A stretch of DNA of 64,000 bases from Nocardia fluminea (GTDB taxonomy: Bacteria; Actinomycetota; Actinomycetes; Mycobacteriales; Mycobacteriaceae): positions 1,178,001 to 1,242,000 of the forward strand of contig NZ_PJMW01000001.1 in the NCBI RefSeq assembly GCF_002846365.1, in the 5' to 3' direction. A model generated the notes under the pieces. That model searched no databases. It had not been told where the DNA came from and saw only the letters and a list, made by a program, of their open reading frames with translations. The number at the start of each line of letters is the position of its first letter. The first letter of the stretch is position 1. This document shows, one piece after another, positions 23,247 to 31,350 of this stretch. A program made the translations under genes and the position numbers.

Positions 23247-24440
23247 TCAGGCCGGGGCCAGCACCACGGCGGCGTTGTTGCCACCCATTCCCATCGACAG
23301 TTTCAGCGTCGGGCCGTCGAGCAGCGGGGTCGACCCGTTGAGCAGTCGCGGGTGCGCGGGCGCCACGATCGGTGCCGAAGCGACGGTTTTGCGCTCATAG
23401 GACAGGGCGATCGCGGCGACTTCGACTGCCGCGCACGCGCCCTGACAGTGCCCGGTGAGCGGTTTGAGCGCGGCGACGGCGGGCCGGTCGTCGAAGACGG
23501 TGCTCAGCACGTCGCGTTCGGCGGCATCGCACTGCCTGGTCCCGGTGCCGTGGGCGTTGTAGTACGCCACATCGGCGGCCTCGATCCCGGCGTCGGCCAG
23601 TGCGCGCTGGACGCAGGCGATGATCTGGGCGTGGCCGGGATCGACCGAGACGACATGGAAGGCGTCGTTGGTCATCGCGCCGCCGAGCAGCCGCGCATAG
23701 GGCAGTTCGACCGCGTCGGTGAGCAGCAGCGCCACCGACGCCTCGGCCATGGTGAAACCGAGGGTCCCCTCCTGAAAGGGCCTGCAGGCGGTGAACGGGT
23801 CGGCATCGGCGATCGCGGCACCCAGACCGACGAAATGCTCGAGCATGTCCGGAGTGGCCGACAGGTCGGTCGTGACGCACAGCACGTCGTCGACCAGACC
23901 CGCCGCACGCCACATCTTGGCCGTGAGCAGGGCGGCATTGCCCGAACTGCACGCCGCGGACACGTTCATCGCGGGCCCGTGGAAACCGAACTCCTGCATG
24001 ACCACCGAGATGGGTGTCGACGGCAGCATCCGCAGATAGTCGCGCGAGCGTCGGTGGCCCTCGTCACGGCGGTAGAAATCGCGCCAATCCGCGACATCGC
24101 CCAAGGTGAACGCGTGGACGAGGCCGACGGTGCGTCCCGCCGGGCGCCACCCGCGGCCCTGCGCGTCGGCGATCGCCTCGGCCGCGGCGGCGTACACGGC
24201 ACGCCCGAAGAGACCGGTCCCGTGCGCGGGGTCACCGCCGTGGGGGATCAGCCCGACCCACGCGTGCTGGTCACGTTCCGGCCCGTAACCGGGGTACAAA
24301 CGGGCCGCCGGTTTGCCCCCCATCAATCCCTGCCACAGTGATTCGCGACCCCACCCGTAACTGGAGACGACACCGATGCCGGCGATCGACATAGAATCGA
24401 GGCGGTGGGTCATGCCGCCCGTGAGCACGTCCAGTGTCAC
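23247..24440 (-). CDS. orphan beta-ketoacyl-ACP synthase (FabF/KAS-II-like)
   Basis: Thiolase-fold condensing enzyme of 397 residues. The catalytic triad is present: Cys164 in SAACSSGNA, His297 in NAHGTGT and His331 in KPLTGHCQGA (with Lys326). The GMGGNNAAVVL C-terminus is typical. The GTG start has GAGGAG four bases upstream. No acyl carrier protein, ketoreductase or other pathway gene is adjacent, so its role is open: a lone fatty-acid, polyketide or spore-pigment-like KAS. It is convergent with devS (two bases apart) and divergent from a diguanylate cyclase. Confidence 0.85.
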   Translation of the reverse strand: MTLDVLTGGMTHRLDSMSIAGIGVVSSYGWGRESLWQGLMGGKPAARLYPGYGPERDQHAWVGLIPHGGDPAHGTGLFGRAVYAAAAEAIADAQGRGWRPAGRTVGLVHAFTLGDVADWRDFYRRDEGHRRSRDYLRMLPSTPISVVMQEFGFHGPAMNVSAACSSGNAALLTAKMWRAAGLVDDVLCVTTDLSATPDMLEHFVGLGAAIADADPFTACRPFQEGTLGFTMAEASVALLLTDAVELPYARLLGGAMTNDAFHVVSVDPGHAQIIACVQRALADAGIEAADVAYYNAHGTGTRQCDAAERDVLSTVFDDRPAVAALKPLTGHCQGACAAVEVAAIALSYERKTVASAPIVAPAHPRLLNGSTPLLDGPTLKLSMGMGGNNAAVVLAPA

Positions 24441-24486
24441 ATCGCTCCTCGCGGATCTTCATGAAGGATCACCAGACTAGTCCGGT

Positions 24487-25863
24487 ATGCCGTTCGCAGA
24501 CCAGGCCGAGATCGGGGGTTTCGCAGTGGGAGAAGAAAGGACCGACGCGGCGAGCGCCGAGCAGCTCGCGCAGCGCTACCGGTCGCTCGTCGAACACACG
24601 CCCGATGCCATCTGCGTGCACGAGTCCGGGACGATCGTCTACGTCAATCCGGCCATGGTTCGCCTGCTCGGCGCCCGGTCGGCCGACGACCTCCTCGGCT
24701 TGTCGATCACCGTGTTCGTCCACCCCGATTCCGTCGCGCCGATGCTGGAGCGGATCAACCAGCTCACGGCCGAGGGGTCGGCCTCGCCGCCCGCCGAGAT
24801 GGATCTCGTCCGGTTGGACGGGCGCACGGTGCCGGTGCAGACCGTCTCGGTGCTCACGGTGTGGCAGGAGAAACTCGCGTTCCAGGTGGTCGTGCACGAC
24901 CTCACCGCACAGCGCGCCGCGGAAGCGTCGGCCCGGCAGGCCGAGGCGTATTTCACCACGGTGGTGTCGCAGCTGGAAGAAGGCGTGCTCGTCGTCGATC
25001 GGCGTGGCCGCCTGGAATCGATCAACCCCGCGGGCAAACGCATACTCGGCATCGAGGAGTCGGAGCCGGTGCTCGGCTGCGACATCAACGACCTGCCCGT
25101 GACGATGGTCGACCGCGATGGTCAGCCGCTCTCGCCGAACAGGCACCCGATGGCCCACACCCTCGCGACCGGCGAGGCGGTGACCCAGTTCGTCTTCGGG
25201 ATCGAGCGGGCCGACGGGCGGCAGGTGTGGTTGTCGTGCAATTGCCGGCTCCTCAATCCGGACAATCCGGAGTCGGCGGGGGTGTCCTCCTTCGCCGATA
25301 TCACCGCGTACCGAGCCAGCAAGCGCCAGCTCGAGTATCAGGCCACCCACGACGCGCTGACCGGGCTCGCGAATCGTTCCCTGATCCTGTCGCAGCTGTC
25401 GGCGGCCCTGGCCGACGACGGCGGCACCCTGGTCACCACGGTGCTGTTCATCGACCTCGACGGCTTCAAGGCGATCAACGACACGCTCGGGCACGCCATC
25501 GGGGACATGGTGTTGCAGATCGTCGCCCAGCGGCTGCAACAGGCGCTGCGCAGCGAGGACCTGGTCGGGCGGCTGGGCGGTGACGAATTCCTGGTGCTGC
25601 TGGCCGGTCATCCGCAGCGCGCCGATCTGCCCGCGCTGGTGGAGCGCCTGCGCGTGACCATGGCGGAACCGATCATCGCCAGCGGTCACCGGCTCGAGGT
25701 GAGCGCCTCGGTCGGCATCACCGAACTCGGCCCCCACGAACACCGCACCCCCGAGGCCGTGTTGCACGACGCCGACCTGGCGATGTACCGCGACAAGCCG
25801 TCGGCCCATCGTGAGCTCGGTCTCGGTCAGAATCGACGCTCGAACAACACCCACGCGTCCTGA
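24487..25863 (+). CDS. PAS-PAS-GGDEF diguanylate cyclase
   Basis: 458 residues, no membrane helix, so a soluble sensor. PAS-1 is about 28-140 (VEHTPDAICVHESGTIVYVNPAMVRLLG), PAS-2 about 155-275 (LEEGVLVVDRRGRLESINPAGKRILGI) and GGDEF about 285-445. The active site GGDEF (364-368) is intact, and RSED (355-358) five residues before it is a complete inhibitory I-site. It should make c-di-GMP from GTP with product inhibition. No EAL domain is in this window. The start could also be GTG at 24526. Confidence 0.9.
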   Translation: MPFADQAEIGGFAVGEERTDAASAEQLAQRYRSLVEHTPDAICVHESGTIVYVNPAMVRLLGARSADDLLGLSITVFVHPDSVAPMLERINQLTAEGSASPPAEMDLVRLDGRTVPVQTVSVLTVWQEKLAFQVVVHDLTAQRAAEASARQAEAYFTTVVSQLEEGVLVVDRRGRLESINPAGKRILGIEESEPVLGCDINDLPVTMVDRDGQPLSPNRHPMAHTLATGEAVTQFVFGIERADGRQVWLSCNCRLLNPDNPESAGVSSFADITAYRASKRQLEYQATHDALTGLANRSLILSQLSAALADDGGTLVTTVLFIDLDGFKAINDTLGHAIGDMVLQIVAQRLQQALRSEDLVGRLGGDEFLVLLAGHPQRADLPALVERLRVTMAEPIIASGHRLEVSASVGITELGPHEHRTPEAVLHDADLAMYRDKPSAHRELGLGQNRRSNNTHAS

Positions 25864-25876
25864 CAGACTGGTCGCC

Positions 25877-26212
25877 GTGATCGTCGAACACGCGCTGTTA
25901 CCCGTTCGCCCCGGTGCCGGCGCCGCTTTCGAAGCGGCCTTCGCGCAGGCGTATCCGATCATCGCGAGCATGCCCGGTTTCGGTGGGTTGTCGTTGTCGC
26001 GCTGTGTCGAGCGGCCAGGCTGCTTCCTGTTGCTGGTGCGCTGGGAGCAACTGACCGACCACACGGTGGGATTCCGTGAGTCACCGGAATACCAGCGCTG
26101 GCGTGCGCTGTTGCACCACTTCTATGAGCCTTTCCCGGTGGTCGAACACTTCGCGCCGGTCCTCGGCGACGAAGTCTTCCCGGTCGCGGCGAGCCTGCCC
26201 GCGGACACGTAG
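25877..26212 (+). CDS. ABM-like (antibiotic biosynthesis monooxygenase fold) protein
   Basis: A 111-residue dimeric ferredoxin-like fold protein: VEHALLPVRPGAGAAFEAAFAQAYPIIASMPGFGGLSLSRC, then FLLLVRWEQLTDHTVGFRESPEYQRWRALLHHFYEP. Family members range from heme-degrading and quinol monooxygenases to proteins without known reaction. GTG 25877 is only 13 bp after the cyclase stop, so the two are probably co-transcribed. The substrate is unknown. Confidence 0.82.
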   Translation: MIVEHALLPVRPGAGAAFEAAFAQAYPIIASMPGFGGLSLSRCVERPGCFLLLVRWEQLTDHTVGFRESPEYQRWRALLHHFYEPFPVVEHFAPVLGDEVFPVAASLPADT

Positions 26213-26215
26213 ACT
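26210..26215 (+). promoter_or_regulatory. -10 box TAGACT of helD
   Basis: It overlaps the stop codon of the previous gene and lies about 40 bp before the TTG start of the helicase gene. Confidence 0.4.
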
Positions 26216-26256
26216 CGACAACTCTGTTCTCAACGCGGTGACAAAGGAGTCCTGTT

Positions 26257-28548
26257 TTGCCCGACCGCCTCGCTGACGCCTCCCCGGCCGCGCACAACCG
26301 CGAGATCGAACAGGAGCAGCAGTACCTCTCGGTGCTCTACGACCGGCTCGACGCCATGCGCGGCTACGCGCAGAACCGGCTCAAGACCGTCCTGCTCGAA
26401 TCCGGTGGCACCCCGCAGGCGCGCAGTGAGCGCGAGTCCTTCACCCAGCTCTACAACGAGGACCTGTCCAAATACGACGCGGCCGAGCACGGCCTGTGCT
26501 TCGGCCGGATCGATCTCGACGGCACCGAGGATACGGCGCGCTACATCGGCCGCCTCGGCATCCTCGACGAGGACAACGACTACGAGCCCCTGCTGCTCGA
26601 CTGGCGCGCTCCCCTGGCCCGGCCGTTCTACCTGGCCACCACCGCCAACCCCGAGAACGTCACCCGGCGCAGGCACATCCGCTCGCGCAACCGCGCGGTG
26701 ACCGCCATCAACGACGAGTACCTCGATCTCGATGCCGCCGAGCGTGACGGTGTGGTCGGCACCGACGACGGCGTCGGCGGCGAGAGCGCGCTGCTGGCCG
26801 CGCTCAACGCCGCCCGCACCGGGCACATGAACGACATCGTCGAGACGATCCAGAGCGAGCAGGACGCGATCATCCGCTCCGAGCACAAGAGTGTGCTCGT
26901 GGTGCAGGGTGGCCCCGGCACCGGCAAGACCGCGGTCGCGCTGCATCGCGCGGCGTTCCTGCTCTACACCTACCGGCAGCAGCTGGCCAAGAGCGGCGTG
27001 CTGATCATCGGCCCGAACGCCACCTTCCTCGACTACATCGGTCAGGTGCTGCCCTCCCTCGGTGAGACGGGCGTGTTGCTGTCGACCATCGGCGACCTGT
27101 ACCCGGGGGTGAAGGCGGTGCGCGAGGATTCGCTGCGCGCCGGTGAGATCAAGGGCTCCCTCGACATGCTCGAGGTCCTCAAGCAGGCGGTGCGTGACCG
27201 TCAGGAAGTGCCGTCGGAGCCGGTACGCCTGGCTTTCGACGGCTACCCGGTGACGCTGGACCGCAAGATCGCGACCAGGGCGCGCGGGCGGGCCCGTTCC
27301 TCGCGACGCCCGCACAACCTGGCCAGGCCGATCTTCGCGTCGTCGGTGATCGACGCGCTCACCGATCAGCTCGCCGCGACGATGGGCGCCGACCTGTCCG
27401 GCGGCAAGAGCCTGCTCAGCTCGGCCGACCTCAGCGAGATCGGCGACGAGATGCGGGCCGACCCGCACGTGCAGGCCGCGATCAGCGCGCTGTGGCCGGT
27501 GCTCTCGCCCCAGGAAGTGCTGGCCGACCTGCTCGCCGACCCGGCCCGTCTCGACCGCGCCGCCAAGACGCTGAGCCCCGAGGACCGCGCGGAACTGGTG
27601 CGCTCCGACGACGGCACCTTCGGCGCGGCCGACGCCCCGCTGCTCGATGAACTGGCCGAGTTGCTGGGTGTCGACGACACCGAGGAACGCGAACGTTCGC
27701 GCCGCCGGTGGCGTGCCCAGATCGAGGAGGCCCAGGACGCCCTCGACATCCTCACCGGTTCCGCGCCTCAGGACATCGAGGACGAACTCGATCCCGAGAT
27801 CCTGATGGCCTACGACCTGATCGACGCCTCCCAACTGGCTCAGCGCCAGGAATTCGGCAACCGGCAGACCACCGCCGAGCGCGCCGCGGGCGACCGGACC
27901 TGGACCTACGGCCACGTGATCGTCGACGAGGCGCAGGAACTGTCGCAGATGGCGTGGCGAATGGTGATGCGGCGCATTCCGAATCGCTGGATCACCGTTG
28001 TCGGCGACGTCGCCCAGACGGGTGATCCGGCCGGCGCGTCGTCCTGGCAGCGGGTACTGGAACCCTATGTGGCACAACGCTGGAAGCTCACCGAGCTCAC
28101 AGTGAACTATCGCACTCCGGCCGAGATCATGGCGGTCGCTGCCGATGTGCTCGCCGAGATCGATCCGGGCACCAAGGTGCCGCGTTCGGTGCGCGAGACC
28201 GGTCATCCCCCGCGCTCCTACCGGGTGCCGCCCGCCGATGTCGCGGGCGAGGTGGCGCGACTGCTCGAAGCCGAGCACGGTCCGGGCACCTCCGCGGTAC
28301 TTGCTCCCGCGGCCCTGGTGCCCGAATTGTCCTCGCTGGCAGGCGAATCCGTTCAGGTGCTGACAGTGCACGACGCGAAGGGCCTCGAGTTCGACCGCGT
28401 CTACCTCGTCGAGCCACAGGCGATCCTGGCCGAATCCCCGCGCGGCCTCAACGACCTGTACGTCGCGCTGACCCGCGCGACCCAGCGTTTGGCCGTGGTG
28501 CACACCGCGGAGCTCCCCACGGTGCTGTCCGCGCTCGAACCGGCCTGA
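26257..28548 (+). CDS. helD: HelD/HelR-type UvrD-like helicase, RNA polymerase recycling factor
   Basis: 763 residues. The N-terminal arm is a helical coiled coil (about 10-75) that in HelD enters RNA polymerase. Superfamily 1A motifs follow: Walker A GGPGTGKT (218-225), Walker B VIVDEAQE, motif III VVGDVAQTG, motif IV NYRTPAEIM, motif V VLTVHDAKGLEFDRVYL and motif VI YVALTRATQRL. Actinobacterial HelD/HelR releases stalled RNA polymerase, and HelR gives rifamycin tolerance in mycobacteria. TTG start with AAGGAG seven bases upstream. No rifamycin-associated inverted repeat is visible in the 44-bp gap before it. Confidence 0.88.
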   Translation: MPDRLADASPAAHNREIEQEQQYLSVLYDRLDAMRGYAQNRLKTVLLESGGTPQARSERESFTQLYNEDLSKYDAAEHGLCFGRIDLDGTEDTARYIGRLGILDEDNDYEPLLLDWRAPLARPFYLATTANPENVTRRRHIRSRNRAVTAINDEYLDLDAAERDGVVGTDDGVGGESALLAALNAARTGHMNDIVETIQSEQDAIIRSEHKSVLVVQGGPGTGKTAVALHRAAFLLYTYRQQLAKSGVLIIGPNATFLDYIGQVLPSLGETGVLLSTIGDLYPGVKAVREDSLRAGEIKGSLDMLEVLKQAVRDRQEVPSEPVRLAFDGYPVTLDRKIATRARGRARSSRRPHNLARPIFASSVIDALTDQLAATMGADLSGGKSLLSSADLSEIGDEMRADPHVQAAISALWPVLSPQEVLADLLADPARLDRAAKTLSPEDRAELVRSDDGTFGAADAPLLDELAELLGVDDTEERERSRRRWRAQIEEAQDALDILTGSAPQDIEDELDPEILMAYDLIDASQLAQRQEFGNRQTTAERAAGDRTWTYGHVIVDEAQELSQMAWRMVMRRIPNRWITVVGDVAQTGDPAGASSWQRVLEPYVAQRWKLTELTVNYRTPAEIMAVAADVLAEIDPGTKVPRSVRETGHPPRSYRVPPADVAGEVARLLEAEHGPGTSAVLAPAALVPELSSLAGESVQVLTVHDAKGLEFDRVYLVEPQAILAESPRGLNDLYVALTRATQRLAVVHTAELPTVLSALEPA

Positions 28549-28554
28549 GACGCG

Positions 28555-28592
28555 GCGAAGGCCCCTGACCGCCGGCGGTCAGGGGCCTTCGC
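28555..28592. terminator. bidirectional terminator between helD and the USP gene
   Basis: Perfect 38-bp palindrome centred on CGCCGGCG. It lies six bases after the helD stop and nine bases beyond the stop of the convergent stress-protein gene, so it can end both transcripts. Confidence 0.85.
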
Positions 28593-28601
28593 CTGCTCGA
28601 A

Positions 28602-29054
28602 CTAGCGGACGGTGTGCACGATCAGCACGTCCGAACGGGACTTGCGGGCCACGTCCGAGGGGACGGAGCCGAGCAGGCGGCCGGTGAGGGTGTTGAGCCC
28701 CCGGTTGCCGACGACGAGCAGATCGGCGTCCACCTCGTTGACGAGGTCGAGCAGCGAATCGACCGGCTCGCCGACGATCGCGCGGTCGACGATGTTCTTC
28801 GCACCGGCGGCCAGCGCCTTCTCCCGGGCGACGTGCAGGATCTCGTTGGTCGGGGCCGAGCCACGGACCTGGTAGGCCTCGTGCTTGAGCACATCGGCGG
28901 CAGCGGCGACGTCGCGGTCGTCGGTCGGGAAGTAGGCGCAGGCCAGCACGAGAGTTGCCTCAGCGTCCCCGGCGAGCGCCGCGGCCTTCTCCACCGCCAC
29001 GTACGACGAATCCGAGCCATCAGTACCGACGACAATGGTCCGGTAGGCGGTCAT
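28602..29054 (-). CDS. universal stress protein, ATP-binding (UspA family)
   Basis: 150 residues, single USP domain. It begins TIVVGTDGSDSSYVAVEKAAALA and has the ATP-binding signature G-x2-G-x9-G-S (GNRGLNTLTGRLLGS). In position it matches Rv1636 (TB15.3) of M. tuberculosis, a cAMP-binding USP between uvrB and uvrA. Start ATG with GGAGAG upstream. A DosR-like half-box occurs at 29309-29322 but is far upstream. Confidence 0.9.
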   Translation of the reverse strand: MTAYRTIVVGTDGSDSSYVAVEKAAALAGDAEATLVLACAYFPTDDRDVAAAADVLKHEAYQVRGSAPTNEILHVAREKALAAGAKNIVDRAIVGEPVDSLLDLVNEVDADLLVVGNRGLNTLTGRLLGSVPSDVARKSRSDVLIVHTVR

Positions 29055-29308
29055 CTCTCCTCCAACTTGGTCGGTGCCAGCACCGAACCACTCGGGAATC
29101 GAGCGTCAGCGCGGCAATTGGCTCGACCCTAACGCCAAAACAGGCCGATTTATCAGAAATCGCAACAGATCACACCGGGAGTGTTGGCGCTCCTGCCCGA
29201 TGTCACGGTGGCATTCGCAACAGCCGAGAAGATTCACCTGCGGCAACAAGACCGCGATTCCGAGAAATTGTGGCCTATCACAACACGATCAACGACGCAG
29301 CGCGACTG

Positions 29309-29322
29309 GGACTTTGATCACA
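29309..29322. promoter_or_regulatory. weak DosR-like half-site
   Basis: GGGACTTTGATCAC keeps the GGGACTTT left half of a DosR box but only half of the right arm. It lies about 255 bp upstream of the USP gene and directly after the 3' end of the secreted-protein gene, so a role is doubtful. Confidence 0.2.
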
Positions 29323-29751
29323 TCAACCGGAGAAACTGGGAAACCCACAGGCCGCGCTTCCGGTGCCGGCATTCGCGGCCACGGTCACCGTGGCGGGGGT
29401 GATCCACCAGCTGCTGAGACTGTCGACTCTCGCCGTCAACTCGTGCGAGCCGGCGGTGGTGGGACGCCAGGATGCCTTGGTCTCGCCGATCGTCGGGACC
29501 TTCACGGTGTCGATCACGACGCCGTTGTCGTAGAAGGTCACCGGTGCGCCGGTATTGCCCGAGCTGTAGCCGACGACGTTGACCGCGACCAGCGTGTAGG
29601 AACAGCCGGCCTTCGGATCCGAGCTCGATACGCTGACGCGCTGCCCATCCGAGATGTCGGCATGCGCGCCCGGCGCGAGGAGCACGGTGGCGGCCAGCGC
29701 GGTCGCGAGCGCCGCGCCGAGGCGGGCGGTCCGGTCGAAAGATGTTGTCAC
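29323..29751 (-). CDS. secreted Ig-like fold protein, paralogue 1 (142 aa)
   Basis: Sec signal peptide (GTG start, RTARLGAALATALAATVLLAPGAHA, cleavage before DIS) followed by about 110 residues of predicted beta structure: AGCSYTLVAVNV, VTFYDNGVVI, ASWRPTTAGSHELTARV, then GTGSAACG. Two cysteines (GCSY and ACG) could form a disulfide. A second copy of this layout lies at 35145-35576. Not recognised as a named family; an extracellular or envelope protein of unknown role. Confidence 0.75.
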   Translation of the reverse strand: MTTSFDRTARLGAALATALAATVLLAPGAHADISDGQRVSVSSSDPKAGCSYTLVAVNVVGYSSGNTGAPVTFYDNGVVIDTVKVPTIGETKASWRPTTAGSHELTARVDSLSSWWITPATVTVAANAGTGSAACGFPSFSG

Positions 29752-29882
29752 TGTTGATGTCCTGACTTCTCCACGCAGCAACGGCCGCTGCGAATGCGGT
29801 GACACTATCGGCGAACACCACTGTTCCAAGGTGGAATGTAGATATTTCAGACCCCCTACTTCTGGGGTCTGTACGCGCCCGG

Positions 29883-30713
29883 TCAGCGCGACGCGGTGGC
29901 CACCCGCGCGCTGCGGGCGTATTCCATCGGCGTCATCCCGATCTCGGCGGTGAATTCGCGACTGAAATGCGCCTGGTCGAAATAGCCGAGGTCGGCGGCC
30001 AGTACCGCGAGATCGGGGCGCCCGTGCGCGAGCAGGTCGGCGGCGTCCTGCAACCTGAACCGGCACAGCACCCATTTCGGGCCCGCCCCGACATAGCGCC
30101 GGAACAGGCGTTGCAGCGTGCGGATCGGGAGGGCGAAGCGCTCGGTGACCTGGTCGACCCTGGTCAGCCCCGGATCGTCCGCCATGGCGTTGACGATGCT
30201 GGTCACCAGCGCGTAGTGCGGGTCGTCGGTGCGACCACGTCCCGCGAAGAACTCCTCGACGATGTCGCGCCTGCGCTCGTCGGACTGTTCGGCCAGCACT
30301 CGGTCGGCCAGCCCCGCGGCCTCGGGCAACACCGTGCGCAGCGGGGCCGAATCATCGCGCAGCGCTCCGACATCCATTCCGGTGAAGGCGCCGAAACCCC
30401 CGGGGGCGAACCGGATGCCGAAGGTCTCGCCTTCCCCGGCGAGCTCGCGCACATACTTTTTCGTGCACACCCCCGTGACGAATCCGCCGGTTCGGGTGGT
30501 GCTGCGTTCGAAGGTGACATTCACGCACGGGAACGACAGGACCTGCGCCGAATAACTGGGTCGACCGCGCAGATCCCATCGGACCACCCAGTACCGGTCC
30601 GCGAACTCGGCCAGCGCGGGCCCGACACCGAGCCGGTTCAGCGACCGGTGTCTGGCCTGCTCCTCCGGGTGCAGGATTCCCTTCACATCACCGGGGTCCG
30701 GCGCCGCCGTCAT
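29883..30713 (-). CDS. AraC family transcriptional regulator
   Basis: 276 residues. The N-terminal half is a DUF6597-like sensor domain (YWVVRWDLRGRPSYSAQVLSFPCVNVTFE, FGIRFAPGGFGAF). The C-terminal AraC HTH (about 175-270) shows LPIRTLQRLFRRYVGAGPKWVLCRFRLQDA and LGYFDQAHFSREFTAEIGMTPMEYARS. ATG 30713 or GTG 30716 starts it. It is divergent from a VOC/PhnB-like gene 62 bp away, the likely target. Confidence 0.87.
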   Translation of the reverse strand: MTAAPDPGDVKGILHPEEQARHRSLNRLGVGPALAEFADRYWVVRWDLRGRPSYSAQVLSFPCVNVTFERSTTRTGGFVTGVCTKKYVRELAGEGETFGIRFAPGGFGAFTGMDVGALRDDSAPLRTVLPEAAGLADRVLAEQSDERRRDIVEEFFAGRGRTDDPHYALVTSIVNAMADDPGLTRVDQVTERFALPIRTLQRLFRRYVGAGPKWVLCRFRLQDAADLLAHGRPDLAVLAADLGYFDQAHFSREFTAEIGMTPMEYARSARVATASR

Positions 30714-30775
30714 CACCGGCCGATCTGTCGCGTTCTTACAAGACGGGCGGTGGGCAGCGCAGCAGGATCGTAGAC

Positions 30776-31243
30776 ATGACCAATCCTGTTGCGCCCATTC
30801 CGGAGGGCTACCACTCCATCACCTGTTTCCTGGCCGTGCCGGACGGAAACGCGGCCATCGACTTCTACACCGCGGTCTTCGAGGCGAAGGTGCTCAGCCG
30901 CGCCGATCGGCCCGACGGCCAGCCCGCGCACGCCGAACTGCTCATCGGGGATTCCACCCTGCAGCTCGGAATGCCCATCCCCGACAACAACGTGCGCGCT
31001 CCGCAGGACTGGGTGCACACCTCCGTGGTGCACTACTGCCCCGACGTGGACGCGGTGATCGCCCGTGCGCTCTCCCACGGTGCCCGCAGCGCCGAGGAAC
31101 CGCAGACCTTCGTCACCGGCGACCGCTACGGCGTGGTGATCGACCCCTTCGGCCACCGCTGGGCGGTGATCACCCGCGTGGAGGACGTTTCGAAGGAAGA
31201 GGCCGACCGCCGTGTCGCCGCGTGGATGGCCGAGCAGGCATAG
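30776..31243 (+). CDS. VOC family (glyoxalase/PhnB-like) protein
   Basis: 155 residues with two beta-alpha-beta-beta-beta modules: ITCFLAVPDGNAAIDFYTAVFEAKVLSR, AELLIGDSTLQLGM, then the PhnB-like end YGVVIDPFGHRWAVITRVEDVSKEEADRR. Metal-dependent vicinal oxygen chelate fold; the substrate is unknown (isomerase, dioxygenase or resistance protein are possible). Paired divergently with AraC. Confidence 0.85.
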   Translation: MTNPVAPIPEGYHSITCFLAVPDGNAAIDFYTAVFEAKVLSRADRPDGQPAHAELLIGDSTLQLGMPIPDNNVRAPQDWVHTSVVHYCPDVDAVIARALSHGARSAEEPQTFVTGDRYGVVIDPFGHRWAVITRVEDVSKEEADRRVAAWMAEQA

Positions 31244-31278
31244 CGATCCACGCGGCCGTGTCCGCGGGGACCTCGCCG

Positions 31279-31314
31279 CCGAGCAGCCCGGGCGCGACCG
31301 GTCGCGCTGCTCGG
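31279..31314. terminator. possible terminator between the VOC gene and uvrB
   Basis: CCGAGCAG (31279-31286) pairs with CTGCTCGG (31307-31314) outside an inner palindrome GCGCGACCGGTCGCGC (31292-31307), with a bulge between. It lies between two convergent gene ends and has no T tract. Confidence 0.45.
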
Positions 31315-31350
31315 GGGCGGGGTCGTCCGCAGGCCGTGGTGTCGGCACGG

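Noticed and set aside
26213..26256. Rifamycin-associated element upstream of helD
   Set aside because: The 44-bp gap has no inverted repeat of that kind; an element further upstream cannot be excluded.
26230..28503. 757-codon minus-strand frame opposite helD
   Set aside because: Shadow of the helicase gene, whose superfamily 1 motifs are all intact on the plus strand.
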